DNA of 64,000 bases from Lota lota (Eukaryota > Chordata > Actinopteri > Gadiformes > Lotidae), in NCBI GenBank assembly GCA_026745465.1, contig JACYXH010000585.1:23501-87500 (forward strand). The letters are read 5' to 3'. Positions 18,895-32,400 of the stretch are shown here, piece by piece. Numbering within the stretch: position 1 is the first letter of the stretch; each line of letters opens with the position of its first letter. Position numbers and translations under genes: made by a program. The notes under the pieces are model-generated. The model worked only from the letters and a program-made list of their open reading frames with translations, was not told where the DNA came from and did not search any database.

Positions 18895-19374
18895 CAGGGG
18901 CGTAGCCAAGGAATTGAGGGCCCCATGCAAGGAATATGTAAGGGTCTCCTAGATCCGGCGCACAGCACATTTCTTATATTTATTAAAAGTTAAAATTAAT
19001 ATCTTAAAATATATATTTATTTCACTTCAGTGAATATTATATTGCGGACATTTCTGCACACAGTTGACATTGCTACTATACCTTTTATAATGTTTCACCT
19101 TCACTACTATCTCCTGTATCTGCATCTGCCTGACAGCATGTTGCACAAAGACTGCAATGAAGCATACACATAACTCAAAATCCTCACAACAATTATTATA
19201 TTGTGTACGACCTCATCTTTGCAGAACTTGAACCCTAATAAAGGAAAACTGAAGGATTTTTCAACCTCGACCCTAGTTTCTGATCATTTTGGGTCCAAGT
19301 GACTAATGCGGACAACCGTTTTGAAATCGGTCTAAAATTGAGCGTGAACGCTGCAGCCGTAATCCGCTAAAATA

Positions 19375-19410
<36 letters not shown>

Positions 19411-20389
19411 GATTATTATTAATAATAATAATAATAATATTATTATTAATAATAATAATAATATATATACAAAGCTGCAATGTAATCCTTTGGGGCCGCG
19501 TTAAAGTACTTCCTCTTGAAGAGGATGCTCACTTCTCCTTAGAGATACTTGATAGGACACAATACCAAACAGACCGTGAGCGAAAGGTAAGAGCATGGTG
19601 TTAAGAGTAGAAACTGAGCCTGTCAGTGGCAAAAACAAGCACTTTTAGAGGACGCCCACTGACGCAGTGCTATGACCCAAAAGGATTGCTTTGCTTTTCC
19701 AGTGTTCGTGGATTACGGCTTGTTCGTTCTTTAATACTGGATCAATTAAAAAAAAAAATCTCCGCATTATTGCCTTGGACCCGAAACGATCAGAAAATAA
19801 GGTCCAGGCTGAAAGTTTTCCTTTAGAGTTCCAATTAAAGTTACAAACGTCCACATTTTCATTTAAATTTGAACCTGAAGATGTGTTTGCCAAATATGAT
19901 GAATGTTATGTCATATTGGAGGATTAGAATATGTTTACAACCAGTCAGGCTTGAGAAAAGTCAATTAAATTATATAACAAATTAACTGGACATATTAACG
20001 GCCCAAGCCTAAGTGTGCTTGAAAACTAACATTGACTGATAAACACACCTTTTTAAAAAGGACCTTGTCATTAAGTGGCTTCCTGGGAATTGATTTAAAT
20101 GCATTTCCTTCTGTGCAGCCCGCAACTGTGGCAGCAAGTTGAGGGCATGCGTGAACTGCATTACGCAATTTTGGACTAAACCATTTGGGAGAAGGGCGGG
20201 GGTACAGTACATGTTCTCTTTTCATCACAGCAGATCAAATAATTTTCACATTGTTTGGCTTAAAATGTCACGGGAAAATAGCCTTATTTTGTGTCGTACT
20301 GATAAATATGATTTAAATTCCAGGGCTCTGTCTAGGGGCCTCTCAGGTGATGCATCGTCATCACCTTCCACCCCTTTACCACGCCACTG
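18895..20389. mobile_element. hAT-type DNA transposon, non-autonomous, with 8-bp target duplication
   Basis: The element starts CAGGGGCGTAG and ends CCACGCCACTG, imperfect short terminal inverted repeats of the hAT style (CAGxGGCGT). The flanks are ACTGTAGG at 18887-18894 and again at 20390-20397, a perfect 8-bp duplication as expected for hAT. The interior (1495 bp) has no long transposase frame. It contains an AT-rich (ATT)n/(AAT)n palindromic patch near 19376-19464 and what looks like a nested dispersed repeat (about 19240-19500). Confidence 0.82.
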
Positions 20390-20750
20390 ACTGTAGGTCG
20401 ACTGCAGTGTGTGTGTCAGAATTACTATCTAAATGATGCAGAACCAATGTTTGGCTCTTGCTCTGCGTAATGATTGTAGTGTGGACTTTGTTTCTGCCAC
20501 CCTGGTGGTTTCCCCTCTCCGTTCAAGGGGGAACAGAAGAATGTAGCTATATGCTCCCCGCGTGGTACTCCCCGCTCTTCTGACGCCTCACCCATATGCC
20601 TCATTCCGGGAAAGAAGTGCTGGGCTCTGATACATTTATCTGATTGATCAAACACAATTAAATGCAACATTGAGGGTTTAACCCTCAAACAGTCCGCAGG
20701 GACTGTCCATATACAATGAGAGCACAACAGACATTTTGACTGTAGGGTCA

Positions 20751-20793
20751 CTACACTCTCACTCACACTCTAGGGGTGTGAGTGAGAGTGTAG
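20751..20793. repeat. Perfect hairpin, 18-bp arms, 7-nt loop
   Basis: CTACACTCTCACTCACAC (20751-20768) pairs perfectly with 20776-20793 across TCTAGGG. Confidence 0.95.
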
Positions 20794-20843
20794 GTTTGGG
20801 GTCAGATGAGTGTATGCAGGTGCTGTGTGTGGTCGGAAAGAGA

Positions 20844-20850
20844 GGTGTGT

Positions 20851-20881
<31 letters not shown>

Positions 20882-20892
20882 GGGGGGGGGGG
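20844..20892. repeat. (GT)n followed by a pure poly-G tract (about 28 G)
   Basis: A short GT run leads into uninterrupted G at 20865-20892. Such a tract can form G-quadruplex DNA and is prone to length errors. Confidence 0.9.
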
Positions 20893-21135
20893 CTTGCATG
20901 GATAGTTGGGTTGGATTATAAAGTAAATAGTGTACACAGCTACTTTACTTATATATGTAGAATACAACACTAAGACAGAGAAAATGTCTTTAGTTTCCAT
21001 CTTTGTCTATTTATTTCATACATAAGCCTAGTATTTTAGCTGTGCCAGTTCATGTTTAACTTTACTCTATTGGCTATTTCGATTGTTACCTGGCACCTGC
21101 ATCTCCCCTCAGAATTAGAATTACACACATTTTTA

Positions 21136-21159
21136 CTACACAAGATGCATCTTGTGTAG
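21136..21159. repeat. 24-bp perfect palindrome without loop
   Basis: CTACACAAGATG at 21136-21147 is followed directly by its reverse complement at 21148-21159. Confidence 0.95.
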
Positions 21160-22674
21160 ACTATTTACATATTTGTGCCCATATCTACATTTTATGTAGG
21201 CCTACTGATGCATTTATCTGATTAATGACTCAAAATCCACTGACACACATCTTTTATATTTGTCTTTTTTTGAATTCTAACATTGTCTTAAGTGATAAAA
21301 ATTTTTTAATGGTTTTGTTGAGTTTTTATTACATAATACTTTTTCTGCCCTTTATTAATCTCGCCCAAGAAATAAAACCATTGCCAAAATGGCTAAAACT
21401 AACCCTGAAACAAATAAAAATGAGAACATAGTAAAAAAAAATCTAAACTAAACTATAGCAATCATCTTTAAAACGAATTAAAACTCAACTGAAATTGAAA
21501 ACAAAAAGTAAAAACGAAATTAAAATAGAAACCTTGTTGCCTGAGTATTGAATTATATGGAGGACAGAACTCATAACATACTAAAGTAAATAGCAAAATT
21601 CCCCTCCCAACATCTTTAAAAGTGTGGTGGGGCCAACTGGACTCAAACCAAGTTACGTAACTGGATAGGCCAACTGGAATAGGATGATTAATAGGGCCTA
21701 AATAAATTTCCAGTGTGCAGTCACAATGTTAAATGTTATCTGTATTAAATTGATGATTCCACTCTTTGCTAATTTCGAACTTCCTCAAGTTCCAATGTAA
21801 AAGGACAACATGCCACAAGGCTAGGACAGCAACACAGTTGCCTGCTTTCACATCTTGTTTAAATGTAAAACACATGCCTATACAAATAATAGGAATTGAT
21901 CATCAGATTAATACAATTACCCTTCTTAACTGAACTGAACCGTCCACTCGTCTGCTGTCTATTCTGTTTAAAAGGTGTGGCTATATTTCCAGTAGTGAGC
22001 ATACATGGCCCCATCGTTTTTACTAGGCTGACAACCACAGCTGACTGAACCTGATGTATGAGCTATGAAACATGTTTCAAGTGTCAAGTAGACAATTAAG
22101 GAATGAAGAATAGAGGGGTTTCTAATTGTAAAAGTTGTAGCTTTGAATGTTTGTGTGATCTATCCATCCAGCATACCAATTGCTAGGGAATTGGTTTTTA
22201 ATATGGATATGTTTGAACACTCTTATGTAAGGGCTTATTTTTGTAACACTCTTTAACATATAAGATATACCCCTTCACCAACGTGTGTTGAGATTGGGTA
22301 TCTGATCAATCCAGACTGAGAGAAAACAGAGTAAACTGATTTAAGATGATTAAGCCATTAATCTATAATCTACCTGACACCATGAATCGTTTAGTTTTCC
22401 AATTGCTCGTCATAGTCTCAATTCGCCCGGTCAGTGGCAATGCCCAACTCTAATGCCCAACGCTCGTTTACAATTTGGTTTACTCGTGTACGTTCAACCT
22501 AGATTGAGCATGACGCGAGCTGTCTGTGGATCCCAGTGACGCTCCTTTGTGCCCACAGTAGGTGGGTCTAGACGGTGAGGATGTGCTGTTCAGCATCGAG
22601 TCCGACCGATAAGAGACCCCCCTGGTGGCGGGGAGCTGTTACTGCCTCCCGGGTTGAGAGGGAAATGGGTGGGT

Positions 22675-22699
22675 GGAAAGTCCCTCTGTGGAAATCCCC
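22675..22699 (+). promoter_or_regulatory. tnfaip3: Tandem NF-kappaB sites in the tnfaip3 promoter
   Basis: GGAAAGTCCC (22675-22684) and GGAAATCCCC (22690-22699) are near-consensus kappaB decamers, 15 bp apart start to start, just upstream of the non-coding exon 1. Mammalian TNFAIP3 also has two close kappaB sites in its proximal promoter, through which NF-kappaB induces its own inhibitor. No clear TATA box follows, only a poly-T run. Confidence 0.8.
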
Positions 22700-22749
22700 T
22701 TCCCTGTACTGGGCTTTTTTTTTTTTTGTAACATTTAACTAGTTCAGAG

Positions 22750-22941
22750 TGCGCCCATGAATTATTTGTGACAGACTCGGCGGACTGCGAAGCCACCGGA
22801 CTAGGTGGATAGTGAAGGGGAAGAAGAAACGGTTGAATGGCGCCGAGGACCGCTGCGGTGGGGCTGAGTGAAGTGGCTGAAGGAGGACTACTAGCCTGAG
22901 CGTCCGGGAAGGCTTTGTTATTACCCAGACCCTTTACGCAG
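22750..22941 (+). other. tnfaip3: tnfaip3 non-coding exon 1 (5' UTR, start approximate)
   Basis: A GC-rich stretch after the kappaB sites ends at a strong donor, TTTACGCAG|GTAAGAC (22941/22942). Mammalian TNFAIP3 also has a non-coding first exon. The start is not defined by sequence. Intron 1 then runs to an acceptor at 24087 (TTGTTCAG) or near 24130. Confidence 0.6.
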
Positions 22942-24184
22942 GTAAGACACCGTCCCTGGCCCTCTCCAGCGGCTCTTTGGCATGTTTAACACGAATGTCC
23001 GACTCACTAGGATGATCGGGTTTCAGGCCTTTCCCAAGTGAACGGTCGTACATATATGGGGGACATGGTGGGGGAAAGCTGGAGGCTGGCGCACGACAGT
23101 GAGCTTTCTTTGACAGCCATTGTTTACGAAGACGTCCGCCCCGGTCGAACGCAGGGCATTTAACCCGAGCAGATGTCCCCATGGCGCTGTCACACGGCGT
23201 CAATGTCCCACGGCTGAAGATCCATTTAAACGCTACGTTGTCTTGAAAGGTAGTTGTCACCGGGAATTACGTAAGGCTCCAACGTCAGCAAAGTCTCCTG
23301 TTTATTGTGCTTTTGTGTAGCCGGGGTCAGGCTAAGCCGCAGCGTTGGCCGCCTTGACACTCGTCTCCGCCGGTGATTTTAAGGCAGAAATAGCGATCGC
23401 TTGCGGCTGTCTGTACTGTGGTTACTGACACACATTCCCGCGGCCAATTAGAACCCTCTGCACCTGCTGCTCTTCGGGAAAGACGCATCTGCAAGCCACG
23501 GACCGTCACAGGCTGACTACCACGTCTGCCTGTTGTCTCCAGCCGTAGGCTGATGTAAAGTGGATATGGTGTTCTTTAAGTTAGTCAGGGGTTTCAAAAA
23601 AACACCCACTGCACTTACTTTCCACGTCGCATGGACGTCAATTCTATTCTTAAATTCACATATGGGGATTCTGTTTGGCCTGTAATTCGGCCCCAATCTG
23701 TTACCCGTAGAACAGATGAGAGTAGTAAGTGAGGTGGGCTTTAAAGGAATTATTGTATGGCTGCCTGGCCTTCACGTCGCATCTTAAAGCCACCAGGCAA
23801 TGGTTTGAATGATTTGTAGGATCTGTTAAGTGAAGAGTGTTACAGGATTGTAATAAAGTCCTTAACATTGGCTTAATACATCAATGTGGAATGGATTTAT
23901 TTACAAACACTAATTATTACAGTAAACATAATCAATAGTGGATATCAACGCAAAGAAAGCAAAACTCTACCTGAATAATAAGGATTCAAGTTGAATTTAG
24001 AAAGGCGATATTAATCAGTTCATATGTTTAATATGTTCTCATCAGTTGTTTATTACACAGTCCTTACTCCATACCCTCCTTGTTCAGGCTCCCACATTGT
24101 CAATAGGTTGGCGGTGGCTGGCGTTCCCAGCTCCCGTTCCCGTTCTCCTCACGCTCCTCCCATCCTGTCCTCCGCTTGCTCGCC

Positions 24185-24491
24185 ATGTCGCAAGGCCAGA
24201 ACTTCCTCCCAAAGTTCCTCTTCGTCTCCAACCTGCTGAAGGCGGTGAAGATCCGCCAGCGTGTCCCCAACGATGTGGTGAAGCCTGGCGCCAGCGGGGG
24301 TCTCATGCACCACCTGCGCAGCATGCACCGCTACACGCTGGAGATGATCGCCATGAACCACTTCCCACAGGCCTTCCGCGAGGTCGTGCAGGCCGCCATC
24401 TTGGACCGGGCCATGCAGGTGTCCCTGGAGCAGGAGAAGAAGCTCAACTGGTGCCGGGAGGTCAAGAAGATGGTGCCCCTGCGGACCAACG
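24185..24491 (+). CDS. tnfaip3: tnfaip3 coding exon 1 (gene exon 2)
   Basis: ATG at 24185 (CGCCATGT). It encodes residues 1-102, including [22 protein letters not shown] and [16 protein letters not shown], all conserved in A20, and ends ACCAACG|GTAAGAA with one base over. Confidence 0.96.
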
Positions 24492-26139
24492 GTAAGAAGG
24501 GTTGTGTCATCAGGCACTTCTGTTTTTTGTTTGACTGATTCTATGGTTCCTAAGCATCAAGGAGCATGGCTGTCACTGTACAAATGAATCGCGGCTTGAC
24601 TAAGCCTGCGTCCATGTCTGTCAGAAACACCACACACGGTAGTACAAAGCAGATAATGAAAACACAAACTGAAATATTCTCAGATGCAGTATCCTTTTTG
24701 AGCCAGTTATGTGGACTGATATCCATCCCTCACATTCGATAAAGGTGGATATACTTTACGGTTAGTCTTACCATCTGGTGGACCCTGTGTCACTGTGATC
24801 TCCATGGAAATTCTCCTTCACCCCAAAACTATTGTTTTAAATGTGGCTCCGGGAACAACCCCTGAGGGAAGTTATGAGTAGAAGAAGCATTTGTCTGTAG
24901 TAAGTGTGTTTTCGGTTTTAGTTTTCATTTTGAGAACACTTCTGCGATGTCGGGGACCGAGTCTAGATGCTGTGACTCACCACTCGCATTACTTTAAATG
25001 ACAGAAAACAGAGTTTTTAACGTTTACTATAACAATTTAGAGATGTCGGGCAGGCCCGGCTGCCAAATCATCATTTTTGGGTTATCTTTTTATTTTTGGT
25101 AGATTGTGGTGGTGGCACTCTTGTCCTTTACAGATGTTTGGACACCTTTTCCACGGGGGTTCATCCACTGCCTTCATTACGTCATTACGTTTCCCTGTGA
25201 GTTTCCACAAATGTGTCATATGTCTGCGCAGACAGTGTGAGGGACGATGTGAGGGACGATGTGAGGGACGATGTGAGGGACGATGTGAGGGACGGTGTGA
25301 GGGACGATGTGAGGGACGATGTGAGGGACGATGTGAGGGACGATGTGAGGGACGATGTGAGGGACGATGTGAGGGACGATGTGAGGGACGGGAATACGTC
25401 CACTCGTTGTTTGTTGTTCTTTACCGGAAGTGCTGGTTTGTTGAAATCATCACATCCGTTCTTTCGGTCTGTCTCGTTTGTCTTTGTTTGATGACCTTAG
25501 TGACACTCTATTGATGATTTATTTTCTTGTCGATAATTCTTTAAATAGTTAATTCAGTTGTATTTACACGGCCACTGCTGGTCTAGTTTTAACTACTTTG
25601 AATTACTATTATTTTAGGTTCCCTGAGGTATAGAAGGTGTTATTTGATGATATCTAGATTATGTTTTTTAATTGGACAAATACATATTTCACAAGGTTGC
25701 CTTTGACACACATTTCAATAGGATAGCGATGGAGATGATTCACCATGTAAATGCTTACTCTCTTGTTTGATTAATGAAAAAAGCCTGTAAACAGTTTTTA
25801 TCATTTAATTTAGTTAAATAACGTTTGTGTCCTTTAAGATGTATTTGATATATACTCTGTAGTCATTAGCCTACATGGTCTATATCAGGGTACAATAGCC
25901 ATTTTACATATTTGTATTGCTCCTTATATAGTAGTGAACAGTGGCGTAGGCTGGAGCCGCGATTTAGTTTTACATTCATTTGAGGGAAAAGGCTTTAGGT
26001 GATCTCCACTTTAATTACCACTTTGTTATTAATTGTTAGTACCCTGGAACAATTCAGGTGTATGCTGGGTGATTCTGCTTGGATTGGAAAACTTAATGTG
26101 AAAGGGAATTCTGAAGTGATTACCACAAACACACACACA

Positions 26140-26210
<71 letters not shown>

Positions 26211-26370
26211 TTGTTTGTACTTCAGAAAGACCTCTGTCTGATAACTAATTCCTAGATTTACTGCAAGCACCCTGGATGTAATTTCCTGAGATAAAAATGG
26301 GACAGGGTTTAAAGTATGAGTGTCTAAAAGTCTGAAAGGGCCCAGTCATGACTTTGAGCAGAGGACAGAT

Positions 26371-26405
<35 letters not shown>

Positions 26406-29400
26406 AGATACTGTACATACAGAGAGGAGGTGGGACAGAAACGAAGCAGGAAGGAGGCTGCTGTGGTCATTTGGGTGATCGTCCATCCATCCTCATAGTC
26501 TCAGATCACACTGAGCCTCAGTGCTCTATTGGAGCATCTGAGTCTCAGATCACACTGAGAGCCTCAGTGCTCTATTGGAGCATCTGAGTCTCAGATCACA
26601 CTGAGAGCCTCAGTGCTCTATTGGAGCATCTGAGAGTCAGATCACACTGAGCCTCGGTCCTCTATTGGAGCATCTGAGAGTCAGATCACACTGAGAGCCT
26701 CAGTGCTCTATTGGAGCATCTGAGTCTCAGATCACACTGAGCCTCAGTGCTCTATCCTGATTTATTACTCAGATCTGACTTTTTGGTTTGGCTGTGCAAT
26801 ATATATTTTTAATGTAGCCAATATCAGAATCCATTGAGAACAGGTCACAGTCCGAACCAACCCGCATGCACGGAAGTAAACATGGAGGCAACTGAAGCCA
26901 TCGTTTACGGTTTAGTTTGTAAGTTGATGTTCAGTGGTGTTGAGACAGTGTGGACATTCTCACACAGGTGTCTGTTCGTCTGTTCATTTGTTTACTGGTA
27001 GCACCGCAGTTACCAGTAAACAAAAGGAAATTCATAGTGCCTATCTTTCCCTGTCTGAATCGGCGATGACCACTGCTGCAGAATCTTGTTTTGATCAACT
27101 TATCGTTTTTTCCTTTTCATTTCTAAAGCGGTTCAATTTGTGAAAACAAATGCTTTTTTTGATAAGGCAAAAAGCAGAACGACTATATCACGTAGGATTG
27201 CTGCGTGAACGTCGGTTGCTTTCGGATCCATCGGCCCGAGTTCCACTCTTGTTACGGCGGATCTTCAATGTAGCCAAAACGTTATCGAAGACACACGGCT
27301 TCCATAGTATGAGAGTACAAATAAGGTGGGTTGAACAGTTTGCAAGTTATGATGAAATTGCACTATATAACTAGCGCCATTCAAGAGAAAAATCACAGGC
27401 TCAATTGTGGCTGACTGATTGCCAAAAACGAAAAAACATAATTAATAAACACCATCCAATATTACTACTATTAACTAATATTTGTCCCTCCACTGATAAC
27501 CTCCATTGCAGCTGTGTCCCATGTTTGAATTCACCGAGTGTCTCTCTGCAGCCCAGAATTGTGACGTATATCGATCTAGAGTGAGTAAAAGTCGCATGAA
27601 TTCCGATATGACTGTTCAGACTGAGGTCACATTGCGAAACATCAGGTCGGTATCCGATTTAGGACCACATATGTACTTGGCCCCAATCAGAATTGAAAAG
27701 ATCCGATTCCATGGGATCCGTGCTGTTCACACTGTTATGAAACAATCGTTAATGAGTCACATACAGTATGAGCAAAAAGATTTTTGGGCCACTTTTGCTT
27801 GCAGTGTGTGAACTAGGTAACCTTCCTGAGTGTTCCTCCGCGGGTATTTCCCAGGCAGCGCATCATGTCTGTCATGTCTGCTAGTTGGAAATGTTTATTA
27901 ACTCCACACTGATGTTAGACTATAAGCAGAGACAACACTGAGTCTGAACCACGCACGCACATACGCGTTCGCCTACGCTGGATCCCCGTAATGACTCAAC
28001 TAAACATCTAAATCTTTTCCAGGTTAATGCCCTCTCTTTTGCTGATTATATTTGTGTTGGGCAATTCTAACACTGTAAATAGGTCTGCTGGAGAAACTGC
28101 ATGAGAAACGACCTGCAATTTCTCAAAGTCTTTAGAAAATAATAGATATTAAAAAGATAGGAAACACAGAAATACATGTATTTGTTATGTAAGTCTTATA
28201 ATTCTACCCTTATGTTATGTATTTGAATACAGATAATCAGATAATCCAGTGATTGCAGTGTCAACGGGATACTTATAGAATCAGGTCTGCTTTAATACGT
28301 TATCCGTTCATGCAAATGTGTATTCGTCTTTTGGACAACTCAACACTGCAGTCAGTGTATGTGACAACGACAGCGAGGCAAAACAACACTCTAAAATGAA
28401 GCCAGAGAAAGATTCCTCTGGCTTCATTTTAGAGTGTTGTTTTTAGACTTGGAGACTCCCCTCCACAGACAAAGGGTTGGGTGTTCTTAAGACATGTGAC
28501 ACAGTTCCTGTTGGAAAGCACTGGGATACAATGGGGATCCTTTATATTGCATACCACTATAACTTCTAAAATAGATGACCCAAGCCTCAATTGTTGAAGC
28601 CTATATTTATAGTTAGATCGCTGGGCCAAGGCCATTTATGCCTAGTCGACAACTCTGAGATGACCATTCAGGAAGCATGGAGGGTTTTGTGTGAGCAACG
28701 TAAACCATATGGTTTTGGAAGTTTTAAGAAGATATGTTTAATTCATTAATTTATTATTCATGTATTTATTTAATGGTCTGGATTGTAAGTCGAACTCACA
28801 TACGAGATTGCAGATATTGACTCACCTTTTTTAGGGCGTACCCAAATGTTCTTTTAACATAGCCTCCAAAAACAATTCCACTGATGGAATTCTTAAGCCT
28901 ATTTTTAAGTCGTCACATAGCTGAAAGTCCAAAGGAAACGTTTCTGTTGTACCTTTAAGTCAATTTGCAATGCTTCCTTAATTAGCTTATAGTGGCGTTT
29001 CATTTATTTTTTTCCCTGCTAAGATGCTAAAAGGTACTGATTAATACGATGTGGAGTGTTGCATTTCTATTAATCATATAAAGGAACCGGCAGAATAAAA
29101 ACTGGAAGTAGTTCAAGCCGCAATAATCAAGGACAGGTGCACACTTTGGTTTTTGTGTGTTTGTGTTTTCACTTTCAATTGTGTGGACTGTTGCTAAGTA
29201 ATGGAGAACTTTAATGATCTGCTTGTGAGAATGCATGTTACGCAAGAAAGACAAGCTTATTATTATCAAAGGTCATTAATTAACTGTTCCATTTGCTTCT
29301 GATGGCAAAATACACCACATTCCGCCCCGGCCCAAACTCCGCCCCTGTGGAAAGTCCGGGCCAGTTGAGTAGCATTGATGAGTCCTAACTTGGGATCCAG

Positions 29401-29406
29401 AGGGGG

Positions 29407-29477
<71 letters not shown>

Positions 29478-32400
29478 GGCAGTACTTGAGCCGGGAAATT
29501 CCTCTGTGTGCTTTGCAGCAGCGGGGTATTTCAGATCAACAAACACATACTTATTTATTCTGTTCTGTTTGACAACGGTAACAGGCCCGGACTGCATCAG
29601 AAAGAATAAATACTATTCCCGGATTTTGTAAGCGACCTAATAGGGACTTACTTATCTCCCTTTAATTTATCGTGTTACAACACATCCGATACCCTCACTC
29701 ACTATCATAAAGTGATTTGTTTCTCACAAAATGATACAGAGAAGTATTGAATGGCCTCCAGACAGATGTATTCTAGGTAGAGTTAAGGGGAAGTGGCGAG
29801 TAGTCTAACCACACAGTGTGTGTGTGTCTGTCGTGGCGGTGTGGGTCATAGACACCAGATAGTCTACCTGATAACCAGCCGAACGGCCTGGAAATCCCCA
29901 CGCTTTTGTTCCTCTCAAGTATGCACCTATTGTGTTTGTGTTCTTTGGTGTAGAAGCCGTGCACGTGCAAATCAAACGGCCTTCCGACTGTGGATAACAA
30001 AACCTGTGTTCCCACGGCCTGTGTTCTAGGGGACGGGAACTGCCTTCTCCACGCTGCGTCTCAGTACATGCTGGGGGTCCAGGACACCGACCTGGTGCTG
30101 AGGAAGGCCCTCCACGGGGTCCTGAAGGACACAGACACGGGCAGCTTCAGGGCTCGCTTCCAGGCGGAGCTGCTGCACTCTCAGGAGTTCACGCAGACCG
30201 GGCTGCGCTACACCACCACGGTACGCCAGGAGGAAAGCCTCCACCTTCAGCAAGACCTTTTAGCTTTTTATTAAACAATAAGCTACTTAGCTACTTAGCC
30301 TTTCCTCTAGAGGTGGATTGTGCGTATGCTTTGTATTCATTGGTATATAATTCCAAATGATGAAATAATCAAACCAAACTGTGTGTGTGTCTGTGTGTGT
30401 GTGTTTTTATGTATTACTGGACCATTTCCTAGAACTGGGAGGAGGAGTGGGAGAAAATTGTGAAGATGGCATCCCCAGTCTCCAGTAGCAACGGCCTCCA
30501 GTTTGATTCCCTTGAAGACATCCACATCTTCATCCTCTGCAACATCCTGCGCAGGCCCATCATCGTCATCGCAGGTACACCAGAAAAACAATTTCTGCAC
30601 TGCTGGACACGCCACTGTTTTTTTTTTTTTTTTTTTTTTACAGCTAATGGTATAAAGGCAAGCAATGGTGGTATCCTCCACTTTTATCCACTTATTCATT
30701 TAATTATTGTTCCAAATGACCCATCTGAGATCAGTTGGAATATGTTAAACAGTTTACCTCCTCACTCCAACTATTGTAATTATTGATAAATACTACTATT
30801 AATATTATTACAAACTTCAGAAAAGATATTCTCTCCTATGGGCATAAAAAAGAAAAGAAAAATGCACTTGCATCGTAAGTGATAGGTGAAAAAATACCCG
30901 AAAAGAAAATGTGGACGGCTGGCACCCATGTTAAACTCCACTGCTCCTGTGAACAGACCAGGTAGTGAGGAGCATGACGTCAGGCTCCTCCTTCTCGCCA
31001 CTGAATGTGGGCGGAGTCTACCTTCCACTCCACTGGCCGCCCACAGAGTGCTACAAGTACCCCATCGTCCTTGGCTATGACTCGCAGCACTTTGCACCCC
31101 TCATCACCATCAAAGACAGCGGGCCAGGTACGTGGGGTTCGCCAGACGAGGGTCCTCTTGCAGTGCTGCAAATAGGACACAACTCACAGCCCATTTAGTC
31201 CGTCGTATGTAGGTGCAAACAGGACATGAAAGGCAGAGCCACGCCACACAGTTATTATCTGCTAACTAATTAGCTGGTTTTGAAGCAGGGATGAACGTAA
31301 CGGTCAATAATGGGATTGTCGATAATGTAAATGATTGTATGTAGGGGGAGACACCGTGCATGCTAATCTATAGGACATGATGCACCTGGTTGGAAAGCTG
31401 GTAGGAATTCTGGAGAACGGCTCCACAGCAGTGGAGGGATGGCTGAATGTGGCTTGAACCTGGGTCATGTCTAAGAAGGGATCTATGTAATATACTGAAT
31501 ATCAAGTGTGATTGTTTGAGTGATTATTTGAGAACATTGGACATGATCGCGAACAGAGTCCGTAACACAGTAATCACCGTTTTCAAGCATGCCTTACGTT
31601 TTTTCGTAAATGTTTTACCCAGAAATCCGAGCGGTTCCACTGATCAACCCGGGGCGAGTGGGCTTCGAGGAGCTGAAGGTTCACTTTCTGATGGAGAAGG
31701 ACCAGCCGCAGAAGGACCGGCTGCTGAAGGACTACCTGATGCTCATAGAGATCCCTGTCATCGGCCTGGGCTACGATGCAACGCGCATCATCAACGCTGC
31801 ACGGTAAAAACATCACCCTGAAGATGCCGTCAATATACAACAATTCCATACGTAATACGTGTGATATACTAGTGACCCACGTGTGATATACTAGTGACCT
31901 ACGTGTGATATACTAGTGACCTACGTGTAATATACTAGTGATACATGTGTGATATACTAGTGACCTACGTGTGATATATTAGTGACCTACGTGTGATATA
32001 CTAGTGACCTACGTGTGATATACTAGTGACCTACGTGTGATATACTAGTGACCTACGTGTAATATACTAGTGATACATGTGTGATATACTAGTGACCTAC
32101 GTGTGATATATTAGTGACCTACGTGTGATATACTAGTGACCTACGTGTGATATACTAGTGACCTACGTGTGATATACTAGTGACCTACGTGTGATATACT
32201 AGTGACCTACGTGTGATATACTAGTGACCTACGTGAGATATACTAGTGACCTACGTGTGATATATTAGTGACCTACGTGTGATATACTAGTGACCTACGT
32301 GTGATATACTAGTGACCTACGTGTAATATACTAGTGATACGTGTGTGATATACTAGTGACCTACGTGTGATATACTAGTGACCTACGTGTGATATACTAG

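Larger units (their letters stand above)
24492..30029 (+). other. tnfaip3: tnfaip3 intron 2 (about 5.5 kb)
   Basis: It contains a 12-bp minisatellite, (CA)/(CACG) tracts, a roughly 46-bp minisatellite, a probable decayed DNA transposon and two perfect hairpins (listed separately). No coding exon was found within it. Confidence 0.8.

Noticed and set aside
19626-19927. Overlapping frames of 66-82 aa between perp and tnfaip3
   Set aside because: They lie inside the hAT-type element, overlap on both strands, and show no recognisable domain.
24046-24517. Alternative frames over tnfaip3 coding exon 1
   Set aside because: Only the frame from 24185 matches A20 and splices correctly to the catalytic-cysteine exon.
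25237-25514. Long open frames over the 12-bp repeat (Arg-Asp-Asp-Val or Cys-Glu-Gly-Arg type)
   Set aside because: The 12-bp period keeps all frames open. There is no start context, splice structure or homology.
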